DNA of 64,000 nt from Alphaproteobacteria bacterium (GTDB lineage Bacteria; Pseudomonadota; Alphaproteobacteria; Caulobacterales; Caulobacteraceae), in assembly GCA_025359785.1 (NCBI GenBank), contig JANYET010000006.1, forward strand, positions 56,730 to 120,729, read 5' to 3'. Below the pieces are notes generated by a model. It saw only the letters and a program-made list of their open reading frames with translations. It ran no database searches and was not told the origin of the DNA. The position numbers and the translations under genes were made by a program. Shown here one piece after another: positions 1 to 8,511 of the stretch (the stretch's first letter is position 1; each line of letters begins with the position of its first letter).

Positions 1-388
1 CGAAGCCGACCAGCATCAGCGCCCAGGTCGCTGGCTCCGGTACCGCGCCAGCTAAGCCGGAGGTTAGCACGACGTTGTCCAACCCCATCCCCGCTTGGGT
101 TGCGACGAGGCCTTGCACCCGCACGCCGATCGAAGAGGACGTCGCGGCGGCGTCAAGCGTTCGCGTGTGCCAGGTCCCACCGATCGGGTCGGTGAACGAT
201 CCACTGGCCAGCACTGTATTGGATGTCGGATCGTAGAGCTGGTAGCCGATCGTGCCGCCGATGCCGTTGGTAACCCAGGCCGCTGTGTCGAGGCTCAGTT
301 GAAACTGCTGCCCCGCCGTCGCCCCCACAGTTTGAAATAGGCCGCCAAGCGAACCCGCCTGATTCATGTCCAGGATGATGGAGCCAGA
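1..388 (-). pseudogene. Truncated PEP-CTERM sorting-domain protein (3' fragment)
   Basis: The minus-strand frame is open from the left edge to an in-frame TAG at 389-391. It encodes about 125 residues resembling the second half of a secreted choice-of-anchor protein, ending in a PEPATWALM signature. That signature is the start of the PEPxxWA-type PEP-CTERM anchor recognised by exosortase systems. The rest of the anchor lies beyond the left edge. No signal peptide or N-terminal half is visible: the only early ATG (365-367) is followed by mature-protein sequence, and upstream sequence in this frame is stopped. I read it as a gene that has lost its 5' part. A frameshift is possible but the missing N-terminus was not found in other frames. 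Confidence 0.6.
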
Positions 389-455
389 CTAGCGCCGGAC
401 CCGTGCGCTGAAATCCCCCTGGCGGGAGTTGGGCGTGGGCCATGTCCACGCCGGA

Positions 456-490
456 TAGAGATGTCGCTCGTTCTGCCAAATAGAGATGTC
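456..490. repeat. Two direct copies of TAGAGATGTC, possible transposon-end remnant
   Basis: The 10-mer TAGAGATGTC occurs at 456-465 and again at 481-490, a 25-base period. It lies beside the point where the PEP-CTERM reading frame breaks (about 390). Multiple short repeats of this sort are found at the termini of some insertion sequences such as the IS21 family. No transposase is present here, so this is at most a relic. Confidence 0.35.
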
Positions 491-570
491 AGGGCCGGGG
501 GCTCTGGGGTCGGCAGAATCGGTCCACCGTGGAAGGTAGACATCCACCTGCTGCCTATCTTGGAGGCCCC

Positions 571-1176
571 ATGCCGCTTATCTCGGTTGGAGATGCGATG
601 GCCCAAGCGATCGCGCGGGTTGATGAGCTACGCGCCGCATCGCCTCGTCGCGTACGCGTACGGTTGACCACCCACTTCGGCGATCTCGAGCCGGGCCTGA
701 TCATCAGCGCCAGGATCGCATCCAAGAGCAATCCAGAATTGGAGGCTCAGAACGATCTAGGGGTCCGCCACGTAGCCTTCAACGAGCTGGACGCCCGCGC
801 CGGCGAACTCGTCGGCCTGGTTAAGGAGGCCGCCGCCGAGATCGAGGCGGCCGTGGCAAACGCGCCACCTCCAGGACCTCGCTCTAGCGCCGAGCTTAAG
901 GACATGCACGTCACGGCGCTCTACGAGGACACGATCGCAGCGACCTATGAGGCCATCACCGGGGCGGTGACGCCTGTGAAGGCGCAAAGTGAGGCCGAAC
1001 TCTCTCCCGGCGTTGTACGAGAGGCCTTGGTGGTCGGCGCCTCACGGTTCATCGGCATGGCCGTCGTAACGGGCCGCATGGAGTCGAACTACGCTACCGA
1101 AATCCTGCAGGAAGAGATCCGCCACCAACGCCGCCTTTTGGCTGATGTCGTCCCGACTGACGCCCAGGTTCACTGA
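571..1176 (+). CDS. Hypothetical protein, unknown function
   Basis: The product is about 201 residues, soluble and rich in predicted alpha-helix, with no signal peptide or membrane segment. I do not recognise a family. ATG 571 is preferred because a GGAGG lies at 562-566, whereas the upstream in-frame GTG at 529 has no comparable ribosome-binding site. The middle contains a Pro-rich linker near residue 100, followed by a helical half with alternating acidic and basic residues. Its left neighbour is a broken gene and its right neighbour is an AT-rich spacer, so it may be cargo of an inserted element or an old chromosomal gene at the junction. Codon use is like that of the rest of the window, which supports it being real. 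Confidence 0.55.
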   Translation: MPLISVGDAMAQAIARVDELRAASPRRVRVRLTTHFGDLEPGLIISARIASKSNPELEAQNDLGVRHVAFNELDARAGELVGLVKEAAAEIEAAVANAPPPGPRSSAELKDMHVTALYEDTIAATYEAITGAVTPVKAQSEAELSPGVVREALVVGASRFIGMAVVTGRMESNYATEILQEEIRHQRRLLADVVPTDAQVH

Positions 1177-1292
1177 CAGACACGCCGGTGACATTACTAA
1201 ATGGGCGCTACACCTGATTGTCGCCTAATATATCTTATGCGAAATCAATGACTTAAACGCCTTGTGGTGTAAGAGTTTCTTGCCCAGGTTGG

Positions 1293-1319
1293 AATAAGCA
1301 TTATCGGAAATGATGGCAA
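1293..1319 (+). repeat. Direct repeat, left copy, bordering the czc module
   Basis: The 13-mer AATAAGCATTATC at 1293-1305 is followed by AAATG and TGGC blocks that recur in the same order and orientation at 10412-10438. The core is a near-dyad (AATAA, GCA, TTATC). This copy sits just beyond the 3' end of the outer-membrane gene, inside a markedly AT-rich spacer (1177-1341). Confidence 0.55.
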
Positions 1320-1341
1320 GAATCGGCCGCAGCTACGCTTC

Positions 1342-2187
1342 TCAGAACCGCTTGCTGATCCCGGCCGAGACGAAGGGGTGCGGCGGCGTCGAGCCGCCGG
1401 CGCCCGTACCCACGCTTGCGTCCAGTTGGATGTCGTGCCCGATAATGTAGGCCACGCCCGCGTCGTAGATGACGGCCGTTCGGCCGTTCTTGATCTCAGG
1501 CGATTGGACGCCGGTGTCGACGAAGAAATTGAGGATCGGGCTCGGGTTGTAGTTGAGGGTCATGGCGAACAGCCCGGCCTCGTAGGTCCGGCCGCCGCTC
1601 TCATAGACCGCCACGCCCACGTTCGGGTTCAGCGACCACTTGGGCGCGATGTCCCAGTCCGCGGCCAGGCGCAGGTCGGCGGTGGTGTGGCTGGTCTTGA
1701 ACTGGCCGGAGCCGGAGGGCGCGAAGACCCTCAGGATCACCCCGAGCGAGGGTTGGGAAATGCCCGCGGTGTCCTGGAAGTGATACTTCACGCCGAGCGA
1801 GATCGGGTCCGTCCCCTGGCTCTTGGCGACGCCGGAGGCAGGATCGCTCACCCGGTCCCAGATGTAGGCGCCGGTGGTCTCGACCCGCAGCTCCCAATCC
1901 TTGCTCAGCCCCAGGCGAAGCAAGGTCGGCAGGAGGAGGGTGCGGTCCGACGCCCCGCCCGAGTGCCGGAACTCTTCCTGCACGCCCGTCTCGATCTGGA
2001 AGCGGCCAGCGCCCACCACATTGCTGCCGTCGGCGATCCCCGGCCGATCGGGGTTGATGTAGTCGTCGTCCGCGGCCGCCGCGGCGGCCTGGGCCTGGGC
2101 CTGGGCCTGGGCTTGGGCGGAGATCGGAGCCATCAAGGCCACGCCAAGCCCGAGCGCCGCAGCACAGCCTGCATAGGTCCACGTCAT
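1342..2187 (-). CDS. Outer-membrane beta-barrel protein (MetA-pathway/transporter family)
   Basis: This 281-residue protein has a cleavable signal peptide and then about 240 residues of alternating beta-strands ending in aromatic Phe, typical of outer-membrane barrels. It resembles the family described as putative MetA pathway of phenol degradation (PF13557-like), which is often found beside metal or aromatic efflux genes. ATG 2187 was chosen because the minus strand has GAGGGG about 6 bases upstream. The end of the signal peptide and start of the mature protein is an Ala-Gln run encoded by GGCCTG hexamers. It stands alone on the minus strand, 150 bp from the divergent protease gene. Its substrate is unknown; a role in the adjacent metal-efflux module is inference. 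Confidence 0.7.
   Translation of the reverse strand: MTWTYAGCAAALGLGVALMAPISAQAQAQAQAQAAAAAADDDYINPDRPGIADGSNVVGAGRFQIETGVQEEFRHSGGASDRTLLLPTLLRLGLSKDWELRVETTGAYIWDRVSDPASGVAKSQGTDPISLGVKYHFQDTAGISQPSLGVILRVFAPSGSGQFKTSHTTADLRLAADWDIAPKWSLNPNVGVAVYESGGRTYEAGLFAMTLNYNPSPILNFFVDTGVQSPEIKNGRTAVIYDAGVAYIIGHDIQLDASVGTGAGGSTPPHPFVSAGISKRF
2086..2115. repeat. GGCCTG hexanucleotide tandem repeat
   Basis: Four perfect GGCCTG units (2086-2109) plus one degenerate unit (GGCTTG, 2110-2115) encode Ala-Gln repeats at the signal-peptide/mature junction of the outer-membrane protein. Because the unit is 6 bases, slippage would change length without breaking the frame. Confidence 0.8.
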
Positions 2188-2338
2188 AATCGCCCCTCTT
2201 CTCGGACCCATGCGACTCAATGCGATCGCGAATCCGCAGGCTCAGTTAAAGTCCTACGATCATTCTCAAGGGCCACAAGCCGGTTAGGGCAAAGCTAACG
2301 CGCCTGGCGCCTGGCGCCTGGCACAGGGAGCAACATCC

Positions 2339-3541
2339 ATGCTCGGCGGAGCAACTTCCCGGCGATGCATGTTGCGCGGCGCGGGCTCGCTGGCCCTGCT
2401 GGTCGGCGCGATGTCAGCCGAAGGAACCACAGCGATGAGCGCACCGGCTGCCCCGAAGTCCAGCGATCTCTGGACGCCGCTGCTCGCCGATCCGGACGCG
2501 GTGATCGTGACCGGGGTGCTGCTTGGCGAGCGCATTCGAGTCCTCATCGACACAGGCTCGGCCGCGACGGTCGTCGACGCCGCATTCGCCCAGCGTGTCG
2601 GCCTGAAGCCCGCAGGGATCCGCAGCGTCCGCGGTGATATCGGCTCCGTTGCGCTCGGCGCGGGCGGCGACCTGGCCTTCGAGGTCGGTGGCGCGAAGCT
2701 GGCGACCAGCCGCTACCTTGTGACCGACTTCAGGCCGATCTTCGGCGCGGACCCTGGCGCACCAAATCTCATCCTTGGCGTCGATGCGCTGAAGGACGAT
2801 GTGCTGGAGATCGACTTCCCCGCCCGCCGCCTGGCAATCTGGCCGCGAGACGGCTTCCAGGCCGGGACGGACGCCGAGCGGTTCGCGGTCGCGCGAAGCG
2901 CGCGCGGGCAGCTTTCCATTCCTGTCGCGTTCGAAGCAAAGGCGCCGGTCGTCGCCGCCCTCGACCTGGGCAGTTCAAATCCCCTGACCGTCTCGCCTGC
3001 CCTGGCCGAGGCGCTCGGACTGTTGCAAGGCCGCCAGGTTTCCTCGGCCGCTACAGGCGGCGTCGACGGAATCTCAATCAGCCGCACCGTCTCGGTGGCG
3101 ACGCTGCGAATCGGGCGGGGGCTATTGAAGGATGTTCCCTGCGAAGTCCTGGCGAAGACCGACAGCAGCCTTGTCCCGGCCAAGCTGGGCCTGCCGATCC
3201 TCGAACGCTACGGGTTCGCGCTGGACGTCACGGGCGGAACGCTCTGGCTGCAGCCCGCGCCGCGCCTGGTGACCGCCCCCTTCCAACGTGACCTTTCCGG
3301 CTTGGGGCTCGCCGTCGTGGCGGATCGGCTGCGGGTGGTTCACGTCGCGTTGGGCGGCCCGGCCGCCCTCGCCGGCTGGCGCGAAGGCGAAAGCATCACC
3401 GCCGTGAACGGCGCACCCATTGGGCCGGACTATGTGGCCGGCGGGCTGTCGCGATGGCGTTATGGGCCGGTGGGGGCCAAGGTTCTGCTGTCCTTGGCCG
3501 ACGGCTCCAAGCGCACCCTGGTCCTGCAGCGCTACTACTGA
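2339..3541 (+). CDS. Retropepsin-like aspartyl protease with PDZ domain, exported
   Basis: This is a 400-residue protein with an N-terminal twin-arginine-like export signal (SRR at residues 7-9, then a hydrophobic stretch). It has two aspartyl-protease lobes: an active-site DTGSA at about 71-75 and a degenerate DLGSS at about 209. A PDZ-like domain occupies roughly residues 320-395 and probably binds peptide termini. GGGAG just upstream supports ATG 2339. The second lobe has Leu-Gly rather than Thr-Gly, so activity may need dimers or only one lobe. The gene converges on the CDF exporter and overlaps its stop by 7 bases. A role in envelope protein quality control is inferred from the domains. 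Confidence 0.75.
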   Translation: MLGGATSRRCMLRGAGSLALLVGAMSAEGTTAMSAPAAPKSSDLWTPLLADPDAVIVTGVLLGERIRVLIDTGSAATVVDAAFAQRVGLKPAGIRSVRGDIGSVALGAGGDLAFEVGGAKLATSRYLVTDFRPIFGADPGAPNLILGVDALKDDVLEIDFPARRLAIWPRDGFQAGTDAERFAVARSARGQLSIPVAFEAKAPVVAALDLGSSNPLTVSPALAEALGLLQGRQVSSAATGGVDGISISRTVSVATLRIGRGLLKDVPCEVLAKTDSSLVPAKLGLPILERYGFALDVTGGTLWLQPAPRLVTAPFQRDLSGLGLAVVADRLRVVHVALGGPAALAGWREGESITAVNGAPIGPDYVAGGLSRWRYGPVGAKVLLSLADGSKRTLVLQRYY

Positions 3542-4164
3542 TCGCCAGCTTGTCCCTGGTCGAGGGCGGCGCGGGCCGCCCGCGACTCCGCCAGGATCTC
3601 CAGCGCCTCCTTCAGGACGTAGAGCCCGATCCCCGCGCCGACCACGAGGTCGATCCAGATAAGATGCGTCAGCATCACGATCAGGCCGGCCGCAATAACG
3701 GCGACGTTCGCGATGACGTCGGCGCGGGTGAAGATCCAGGTCGCGCGTAGGTGGACTTCGCCGGACCGGAAGGGCGTCAGCAGGCGAAGCACGGTCGCGT
3801 TGACGATCAGCGAGACGCTGGCGACCGCGATCATCACCAGGCTCTCGGGGGAACTTCCCGCTAAGCCGCGTCGCGCGACATCGGCCAGGACGCCGGCGCC
3901 GAGCAGCAGCAGCAGGCTTCCGCTCCATCGCGCGGCGTTCGCCTTGAAGAGCGGGCTGCGGTGCAGAGCGAGCAGGCCCAGACCATAGGCGGATGCGTCG
4001 CCAAGCATGTCCAGCGAGTCGGCAATCAGCCCGGTGGACTGAGCGATCAGGCCCGCGACCAAGCCGACCCCGAACATGATCAGGTTGAGGATCAGGGCGA
4101 TCCGCAGCACGCGCCGCTGCGGCCCGGAGTCGGCGGGGGTCGGCCCGCAACCGCAGCCGCTCAT
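3535..4164 (-). CDS. Cation diffusion facilitator (CDF) family metal exporter, short form
   Basis: A 209-residue inner-membrane protein with about six transmembrane helices. CDF proteins exchange protons for divalent metals such as Zn, Co or Cd. The TM2 signature SLDMLGD (residues 50-56) and the TM5 signature TRADVIAN (146-153) supply the metal-coordinating Asp residues. A Cys-rich N-terminus (CGCG, residues 4-7) may bind metal. It ends soon after TM6 and lacks the usual C-terminal cytoplasmic domain, which places it with small CDF proteins found in czc clusters. Its ATG overlaps the stop of czcA by 4 bases (4161-4164), so it is the last gene of the czcCBA operon. The exact metal is not determinable from sequence. 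Confidence 0.85.
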   Translation of the reverse strand: MSGCGCGPTPADSGPQRRVLRIALILNLIMFGVGLVAGLIAQSTGLIADSLDMLGDASAYGLGLLALHRSPLFKANAARWSGSLLLLLGAGVLADVARRGLAGSSPESLVMIAVASVSLIVNATVLRLLTPFRSGEVHLRATWIFTRADVIANVAVIAAGLIVMLTHLIWIDLVVGAGIGLYVLKEALEILAESRAARAALDQGQAGDQ

Positions 4165-7100
4165 GGCGCTGACGCTGACGCCGCCGGAATGTGGCGTCGC
4201 GACAATGCCCGGCCCGCCAGCGCCGGAAGCACGACGAGGGTCAGCAGGGTGGCGGTGATCAGCCCGCCGATCACCACGGTGGCCAGCGGCTTCTGCACCT
4301 CCGACCCGGCGCCGGTCGCCAACGCCATCGGCATGAAGCCCAGGATCGCTACCAGCGCCGTGGTGAGGACCGCCCGCAGCCGCAACAGCGAGGCCTGCAC
4401 CGCCGCCTCGCCGACAGACATCCCGCCGGCAATCAGCTCCTTGAACGCCTGCATGAGCACCAGGCCGTTGAGCGTCGCGACGCCGGACACCGCGATGAAC
4501 CCGACGGCGGCGGAGACCGAGAACGGAATGCCCCGCAGCGCCAGCGCAAACGCGCCGCCGACCAGCGCCAGGGGCACGCAGGCGAACACCAGCACAGCTT
4601 CGCTGACCGAGCCCAAGGCGAGGTAGAGCAGCACGCCGATCAGCAGGAAGACGGCGGGAACGACGATGGCGAGACGGGCTTCGGCGCGCTGCAGGTTCTT
4701 AAACTGGCCGCCCCAGTCGAGCCAGGAGCCGGCCGGCAGGCGCACGTCCTTTGCGACGGCGGCTTGTGCGTCGGTGACGAAGCCGCCGAGATCGCGCCCG
4801 CGCACATTGGCCTGCACCACGATCCGCCGCTTGCCGTTCTCGCGGCTGATCTGGTTCGGCCCCTCGCCTTCCCGGAAGCGGACCACAGAGGCGAGCGGCA
4901 CGGTCGTCGTCCCCTCGCGGACCGCAAGCGGGACCTGGCCTACCGCCGCCAGGTCGTTGCGCGACGCCTCCGGCAGGCGGACCACGACATCGAAGCGCCG
5001 GTCGCCCTCGAACACACGGCCGGCCTCGCGGCCGGCGAGCGCGATCTGCACGGCGTCGGCGGCATCGGAGGCCTGCAGGCCGTAGAGGGCGGCGGCGGGC
5101 CGGTCGACGTCGGCGGTGATCATCGGCAGGCCGGAGACCTGCTCGACCCGCACGTCGGCCGCGCCGCGCACCCGGCGCAGCACGCGGGCAATATCGTTGG
5201 CGGTGTTCTCCATGGCCACGAAGTCATCGCCATAGACCTTCACGGCCACATCGGAGCGGACGCCGGAGAGCAACTCATTGAAGCGCATCTGGATCGGCTG
5301 GGTGAACTCATAGTCGTTGCCGATCTGGCCCGCCGCCACCTTCTGGATCTTCTCGACAACGTCGGCCTTGGTGAGACTGCGGTCCGGCCAATCGCCGTGG
5401 TCCTTCAGCACCACGAAATTGTCGGTGGAACTGGGCGGCATGGGGTCCGTGGAAACCTCGGCGGTGCCGGTCTTGGAGAACACCCGCGCGACCTCCGGGA
5501 TCTTGGCGAGCGCCGGTTCGAGCCGGCGCTGCATATCTACGGACTGGTCAAGGGAGGCGCTCGGGACCCGGGTTGCCTCCAGCAGCACGTCCTTTTCGTC
5601 GAGGGTGGGGATGAACTCGCGGCCCAGGGCCAGGAAGACCACCAAGCCGACCAGGAAGAGCACGCCGGCCCCGGCGGCGATGCGTCCGGGCCTCGCTACG
5701 GCGAAACGCGTGAGCGGCTCCAGGCGGCGGTGGGCAAGGGCTTCGATGCGGGAGCGGTGGACTTCGGCAGGCGTCCGCACCAGCAGCGCGCTCAAGGCCG
5801 GAACCACAGTGAAGGTGAGCACGAAGGCGCCGGCCAGGGCCAGCATCACCGTCGAGGCCATCGGGTGGAACATCTTGCCCTCCACCCCTTCCAGCGAGAG
5901 TAGCGGCAGGTAGACCAGCAGGATGATCGCCTGGCCAAAAGCGGCGGGGCGGACCATTTGCTGGGCGGCCGCCACGCCTTCCTGCAGCCGTTCGGGACTT
6001 GTCAGCTCGCGCCCGGCTTCAGCCCGGCGCAAGGCCAGCCGCCGAAGCGTATTCTCAACCACCACCACAGCGCCGTCGACCAACAGGCCGAAGTCGAGCG
6101 CTCCCAGGCTCATCAAATTGCCGCTGACGTGAAGGGCGTTCATGCCGATGACGCCGAACAGGAAGGCGAGCGGGATCACCAGGGCGGTGATCACCGCGGC
6201 GCGCGCGTTCCCCAGCAGCAGGAACAGCACCACGATCACCAGCAGCGCGCCCTCGGCAAGATTGCGCTCGACAGTGTGGATCGTGCGGTCGACCAGGGCG
6301 GTGCGGTTCAGCACCACCTCGGTCCTGATCCCCACCGGCAGCGATGGCGCTACCTGCTGCAGCCGGGCCTCAGCCTGGCGCGCCACTTGGCGGCTGTTTT
6401 CCCCGGCCAGCATCAGCGCCGTGCCGATCACCACTTCGCGGCCCTGCTCCTGGGCGGCGCCGAGCCGGGTGGCCGCACCGATCTCGACCTTGGCCACATC
6501 GGAGACCCGCACCACCAAGCCCTTCCGCGTGGCGACGGGCGCAGCGGCGAGGTCGTCGGCGGACTTCACCGCGGCGTCCGCGCGGACCACCAAGGCTTCA
6601 CCGCCGCGAATGACGGAGCCGGCCCCCTCGACACTGTTGGCGTGCTCGACGGCCTCGACGACCTCGTTCAAGCCGACACCATAGGCGGTCATCTGCGCTG
6701 GGTCGGGCTGGACCACGTACTGCTTCACGTAGCCGCCGATGACATCGATGCTGGCCACGCCCGGCGTGGTCTTCAGCTGCGGCGAGACAATCCAGTCCTC
6801 AACGGTGCGCAGGTAGGTGGCCTTCTGGCGCTCGCTGACCAGCCGCTCGCCCTCCGGGGTGAGGTAGGCGCCGTCCGGCTGCGGTCCGGGCGCTCCCGCC
6901 TTCACCTGGGCGCGCGGGTCGATCTTGACGGTCCACATCAGCACTTCGCCGAGGCCCGTGGTGACAGGGGCCATTTCGGGCGTGACGCCGGCCGGAAGCT
7001 GCTCGCGGACCGCCTGCATCCGCTCGCCCACCTGGGCGCGGGCGAAGTAGAGGTCCGTCTGGTCAGTGAACACCGCGGTGATCTGGCTGAAGCCGTTGCG

Positions 7101-7358
7101 TGAGATCGAGCGGGTCTCGACCAGGCCCGGAATGCCGGCGAGCGCCGTCTCCACCGGGAAGGTTACCCGCTGTTCGATCTCCTCCGGCGACAGGGCGGGC
7201 GACAGGGTGGTGATCTGAACCTGGCGGTTGGTGATGTCCGGCACCGCGTCAATCGGCAGGCGCGTCAGCTCGAAGCCGCCCCAGGCGGCCAGCGCCAACG
7301 CCAGGCACAGCACCACCAGGCGGTGGCGGACCGAAAGCGCCACGATGCGGCTGAGCAT
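4161..7358 (-). CDS. czcA: CzcA-type heavy-metal RND efflux pump
   Basis: This 1065-residue proton-driven resistance-nodulation-division pump is the inner-membrane motor of a tripartite complex with CzcB and CzcC. It has the RND layout: TM1, a large periplasmic loop, TM2-6, a second loop and TM7-12. The TM4 signature DFGLLVDGAVVVVEN (about residues 415-430) matches the DFG...DGA...EN pattern of the HME1 (Zn/Co/Cd) class, unlike the AIG...DAA pattern of the Cu/Ag pump at 24314. It starts 4 bases after the czcB stop codon and ends overlapping the CDF gene. Length is normal for the family and no frameshift is seen. The operon is probably controlled by the MerR operator at 9837-9857. Confidence 0.93.
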   Translation of the reverse strand: MLSRIVALSVRHRLVVLCLALALAAWGGFELTRLPIDAVPDITNRQVQITTLSPALSPEEIEQRVTFPVETALAGIPGLVETRSISRNGFSQITAVFTDQTDLYFARAQVGERMQAVREQLPAGVTPEMAPVTTGLGEVLMWTVKIDPRAQVKAGAPGPQPDGAYLTPEGERLVSERQKATYLRTVEDWIVSPQLKTTPGVASIDVIGGYVKQYVVQPDPAQMTAYGVGLNEVVEAVEHANSVEGAGSVIRGGEALVVRADAAVKSADDLAAAPVATRKGLVVRVSDVAKVEIGAATRLGAAQEQGREVVIGTALMLAGENSRQVARQAEARLQQVAPSLPVGIRTEVVLNRTALVDRTIHTVERNLAEGALLVIVVLFLLLGNARAAVITALVIPLAFLFGVIGMNALHVSGNLMSLGALDFGLLVDGAVVVVENTLRRLALRRAEAGRELTSPERLQEGVAAAQQMVRPAAFGQAIILLVYLPLLSLEGVEGKMFHPMASTVMLALAGAFVLTFTVVPALSALLVRTPAEVHRSRIEALAHRRLEPLTRFAVARPGRIAAGAGVLFLVGLVVFLALGREFIPTLDEKDVLLEATRVPSASLDQSVDMQRRLEPALAKIPEVARVFSKTGTAEVSTDPMPPSSTDNFVVLKDHGDWPDRSLTKADVVEKIQKVAAGQIGNDYEFTQPIQMRFNELLSGVRSDVAVKVYGDDFVAMENTANDIARVLRRVRGAADVRVEQVSGLPMITADVDRPAAALYGLQASDAADAVQIALAGREAGRVFEGDRRFDVVVRLPEASRNDLAAVGQVPLAVREGTTTVPLASVVRFREGEGPNQISRENGKRRIVVQANVRGRDLGGFVTDAQAAVAKDVRLPAGSWLDWGGQFKNLQRAEARLAIVVPAVFLLIGVLLYLALGSVSEAVLVFACVPLALVGGAFALALRGIPFSVSAAVGFIAVSGVATLNGLVLMQAFKELIAGGMSVGEAAVQASLLRLRAVLTTALVAILGFMPMALATGAGSEVQKPLATVVIGGLITATLLTLVVLPALAGRALSRRHIPAASASAP

Positions 7359-7362
7359 GGCG

Positions 7363-8511
7363 CTATTCTTCCTCGCCCGCGCCCTTGGAGAGCTCGGCCT
7401 TCAGCAGGAAGGCCCCGCGCCCGGCCACCCGCTCGTCGCCCTTCAGGCCGGCGACGATCTGGGTGTAGCCGCCCCCGGAACGACCGGGCGTCACGGTCTG
7501 CGGCTTGAACCCGCCGGCCACGGCCACGAAGACGACCGAACGGCCGCCCAGCGTCTGCACCGCCTCGGTCGGCACGGTCGGCAGCGTCGGGCCCTCCGTG
7601 GCGACGGCGGCGCTAACCGCGGCGCCCGGCGTCAGCCGGCCCCCCGTGAGCCTCGCGCGGATCATCGCCGCGCCGGTGCTGTCCTGCGCCAGCGGCGCCA
7701 CGCCGATGACCACGGCGTCGGCTTGCGAGCCGTCGGCGCCGGCGATCTTCAGCGGCATTCCCGTGCGGATCTTTGCGGCGGCCTCTGCCGAGGCGTTGAA
7801 CACCACCTCCACTCGCGTCGAGTTGGCGACCTCGGCGACGACGCCTCCCTGGGCGACATAGCCGCCCGCCGCGACCTGCACCGCCGTCACCACGCCGGCG
7901 ATGGGGCTGCGCACCATGGCCTCGCCGGAGACGCCAGGAGACCCGAAGGCGCCAGCCTTAGCGCGCGCCGCGCCGGCGTTGGCTGTGGCGCGCGCCGCTG
8001 CGGCCTGGGCGGTCTCGAAGTCCTGACGCGGCGTGACGCCCGCCTTCATGAGGCGCTCCTCGCGTCCGAGGGCGGCTTGCGCCGCCGTGGCCTCGGCCGC
8101 CGCGGCGACCGCCTCAGCGTGGGCGGCGGCGCCTTCGGGGCTGCGAATCACCGCCAGCCCGGCGCCGGCGCCGACCGAAGCGCCTGGCGCGACCAGCACG
8201 CGCACAACAGATCCCGCCGCCGGCGCCGCCACGACCGCCCGGGCATCCGGCGCGGACTCCACCCTGCCCGTGAGGCGCAGGTCCGAGCCGCCGCCCTGCC
8301 CGACCGAAACAACGGAGACCCCGGCCGCGGCGGCCTGCGCAGGCGTCAGCTTCACGATCCCGCCGCTGCCGCCCTCGGAATGTTCTTCGGATTTCTCCGC
8401 TGCGGCTGGCGCGCGCCGGTCCAGGAACTTGGCGATTCCGAAGCCGCCGGCGAGCGCGGCGACGATGGCCACTCCGGTAGCTACGGTCTTTCTGTCTGGC
8501 GGCATGGTCAT
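7363..8511 (-). CDS. czcB: CzcB-type periplasmic membrane fusion protein
   Basis: A 382-residue adaptor that links the CzcA pump to the CzcC outer-membrane channel. An uncleaved or lipid-free membrane anchor lies at about residues 10-28, followed by a short Glu/His/Ser linker. Then come the barrel, lipoyl and alpha-hairpin domains, the hairpin being the Ala/Glu-rich central stretch. The ATG overlaps the stop of czcC by 4 bases. No Met-rich copper motif is present, in contrast to CusB at 22827, which agrees with a Zn/Co/Cd role. A second in-frame ATG two codons later (8505) is an equally possible start. Confidence 0.9.
   Translation of the reverse strand: MTMPPDRKTVATGVAIVAALAGGFGIAKFLDRRAPAAAEKSEEHSEGGSGGIVKLTPAQAAAAGVSVVSVGQGGGSDLRLTGRVESAPDARAVVAAPAAGSVVRVLVAPGASVGAGAGLAVIRSPEGAAAHAEAVAAAAEATAAQAALGREERLMKAGVTPRQDFETAQAAAARATANAGAARAKAGAFGSPGVSGEAMVRSPIAGVVTAVQVAAGGYVAQGGVVAEVANSTRVEVVFNASAEAAAKIRTGMPLKIAGADGSQADAVVIGVAPLAQDSTGAAMIRARLTGGRLTPGAAVSAAVATEGPTLPTVPTEAVQTLGGRSVVFVAVAGGFKPQTVTPGRSGGGYTQIVAGLKGDERVAGRGAFLLKAELSKGAGEEE

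Noticed and set aside
1293..1305. dif-like XerC/XerD site
   Set aside because: The near-dyad has a 3-base centre, not the 6-base spacer of dif sites, and the half-sites do not match the consensus.
4191..7103. Long plus-strand open frames opposite czcA
   Set aside because: They mirror a well-supported RND pump, are Arg/His/Gln-rich and have no family features. They are antisense shadows of GC-rich coding.
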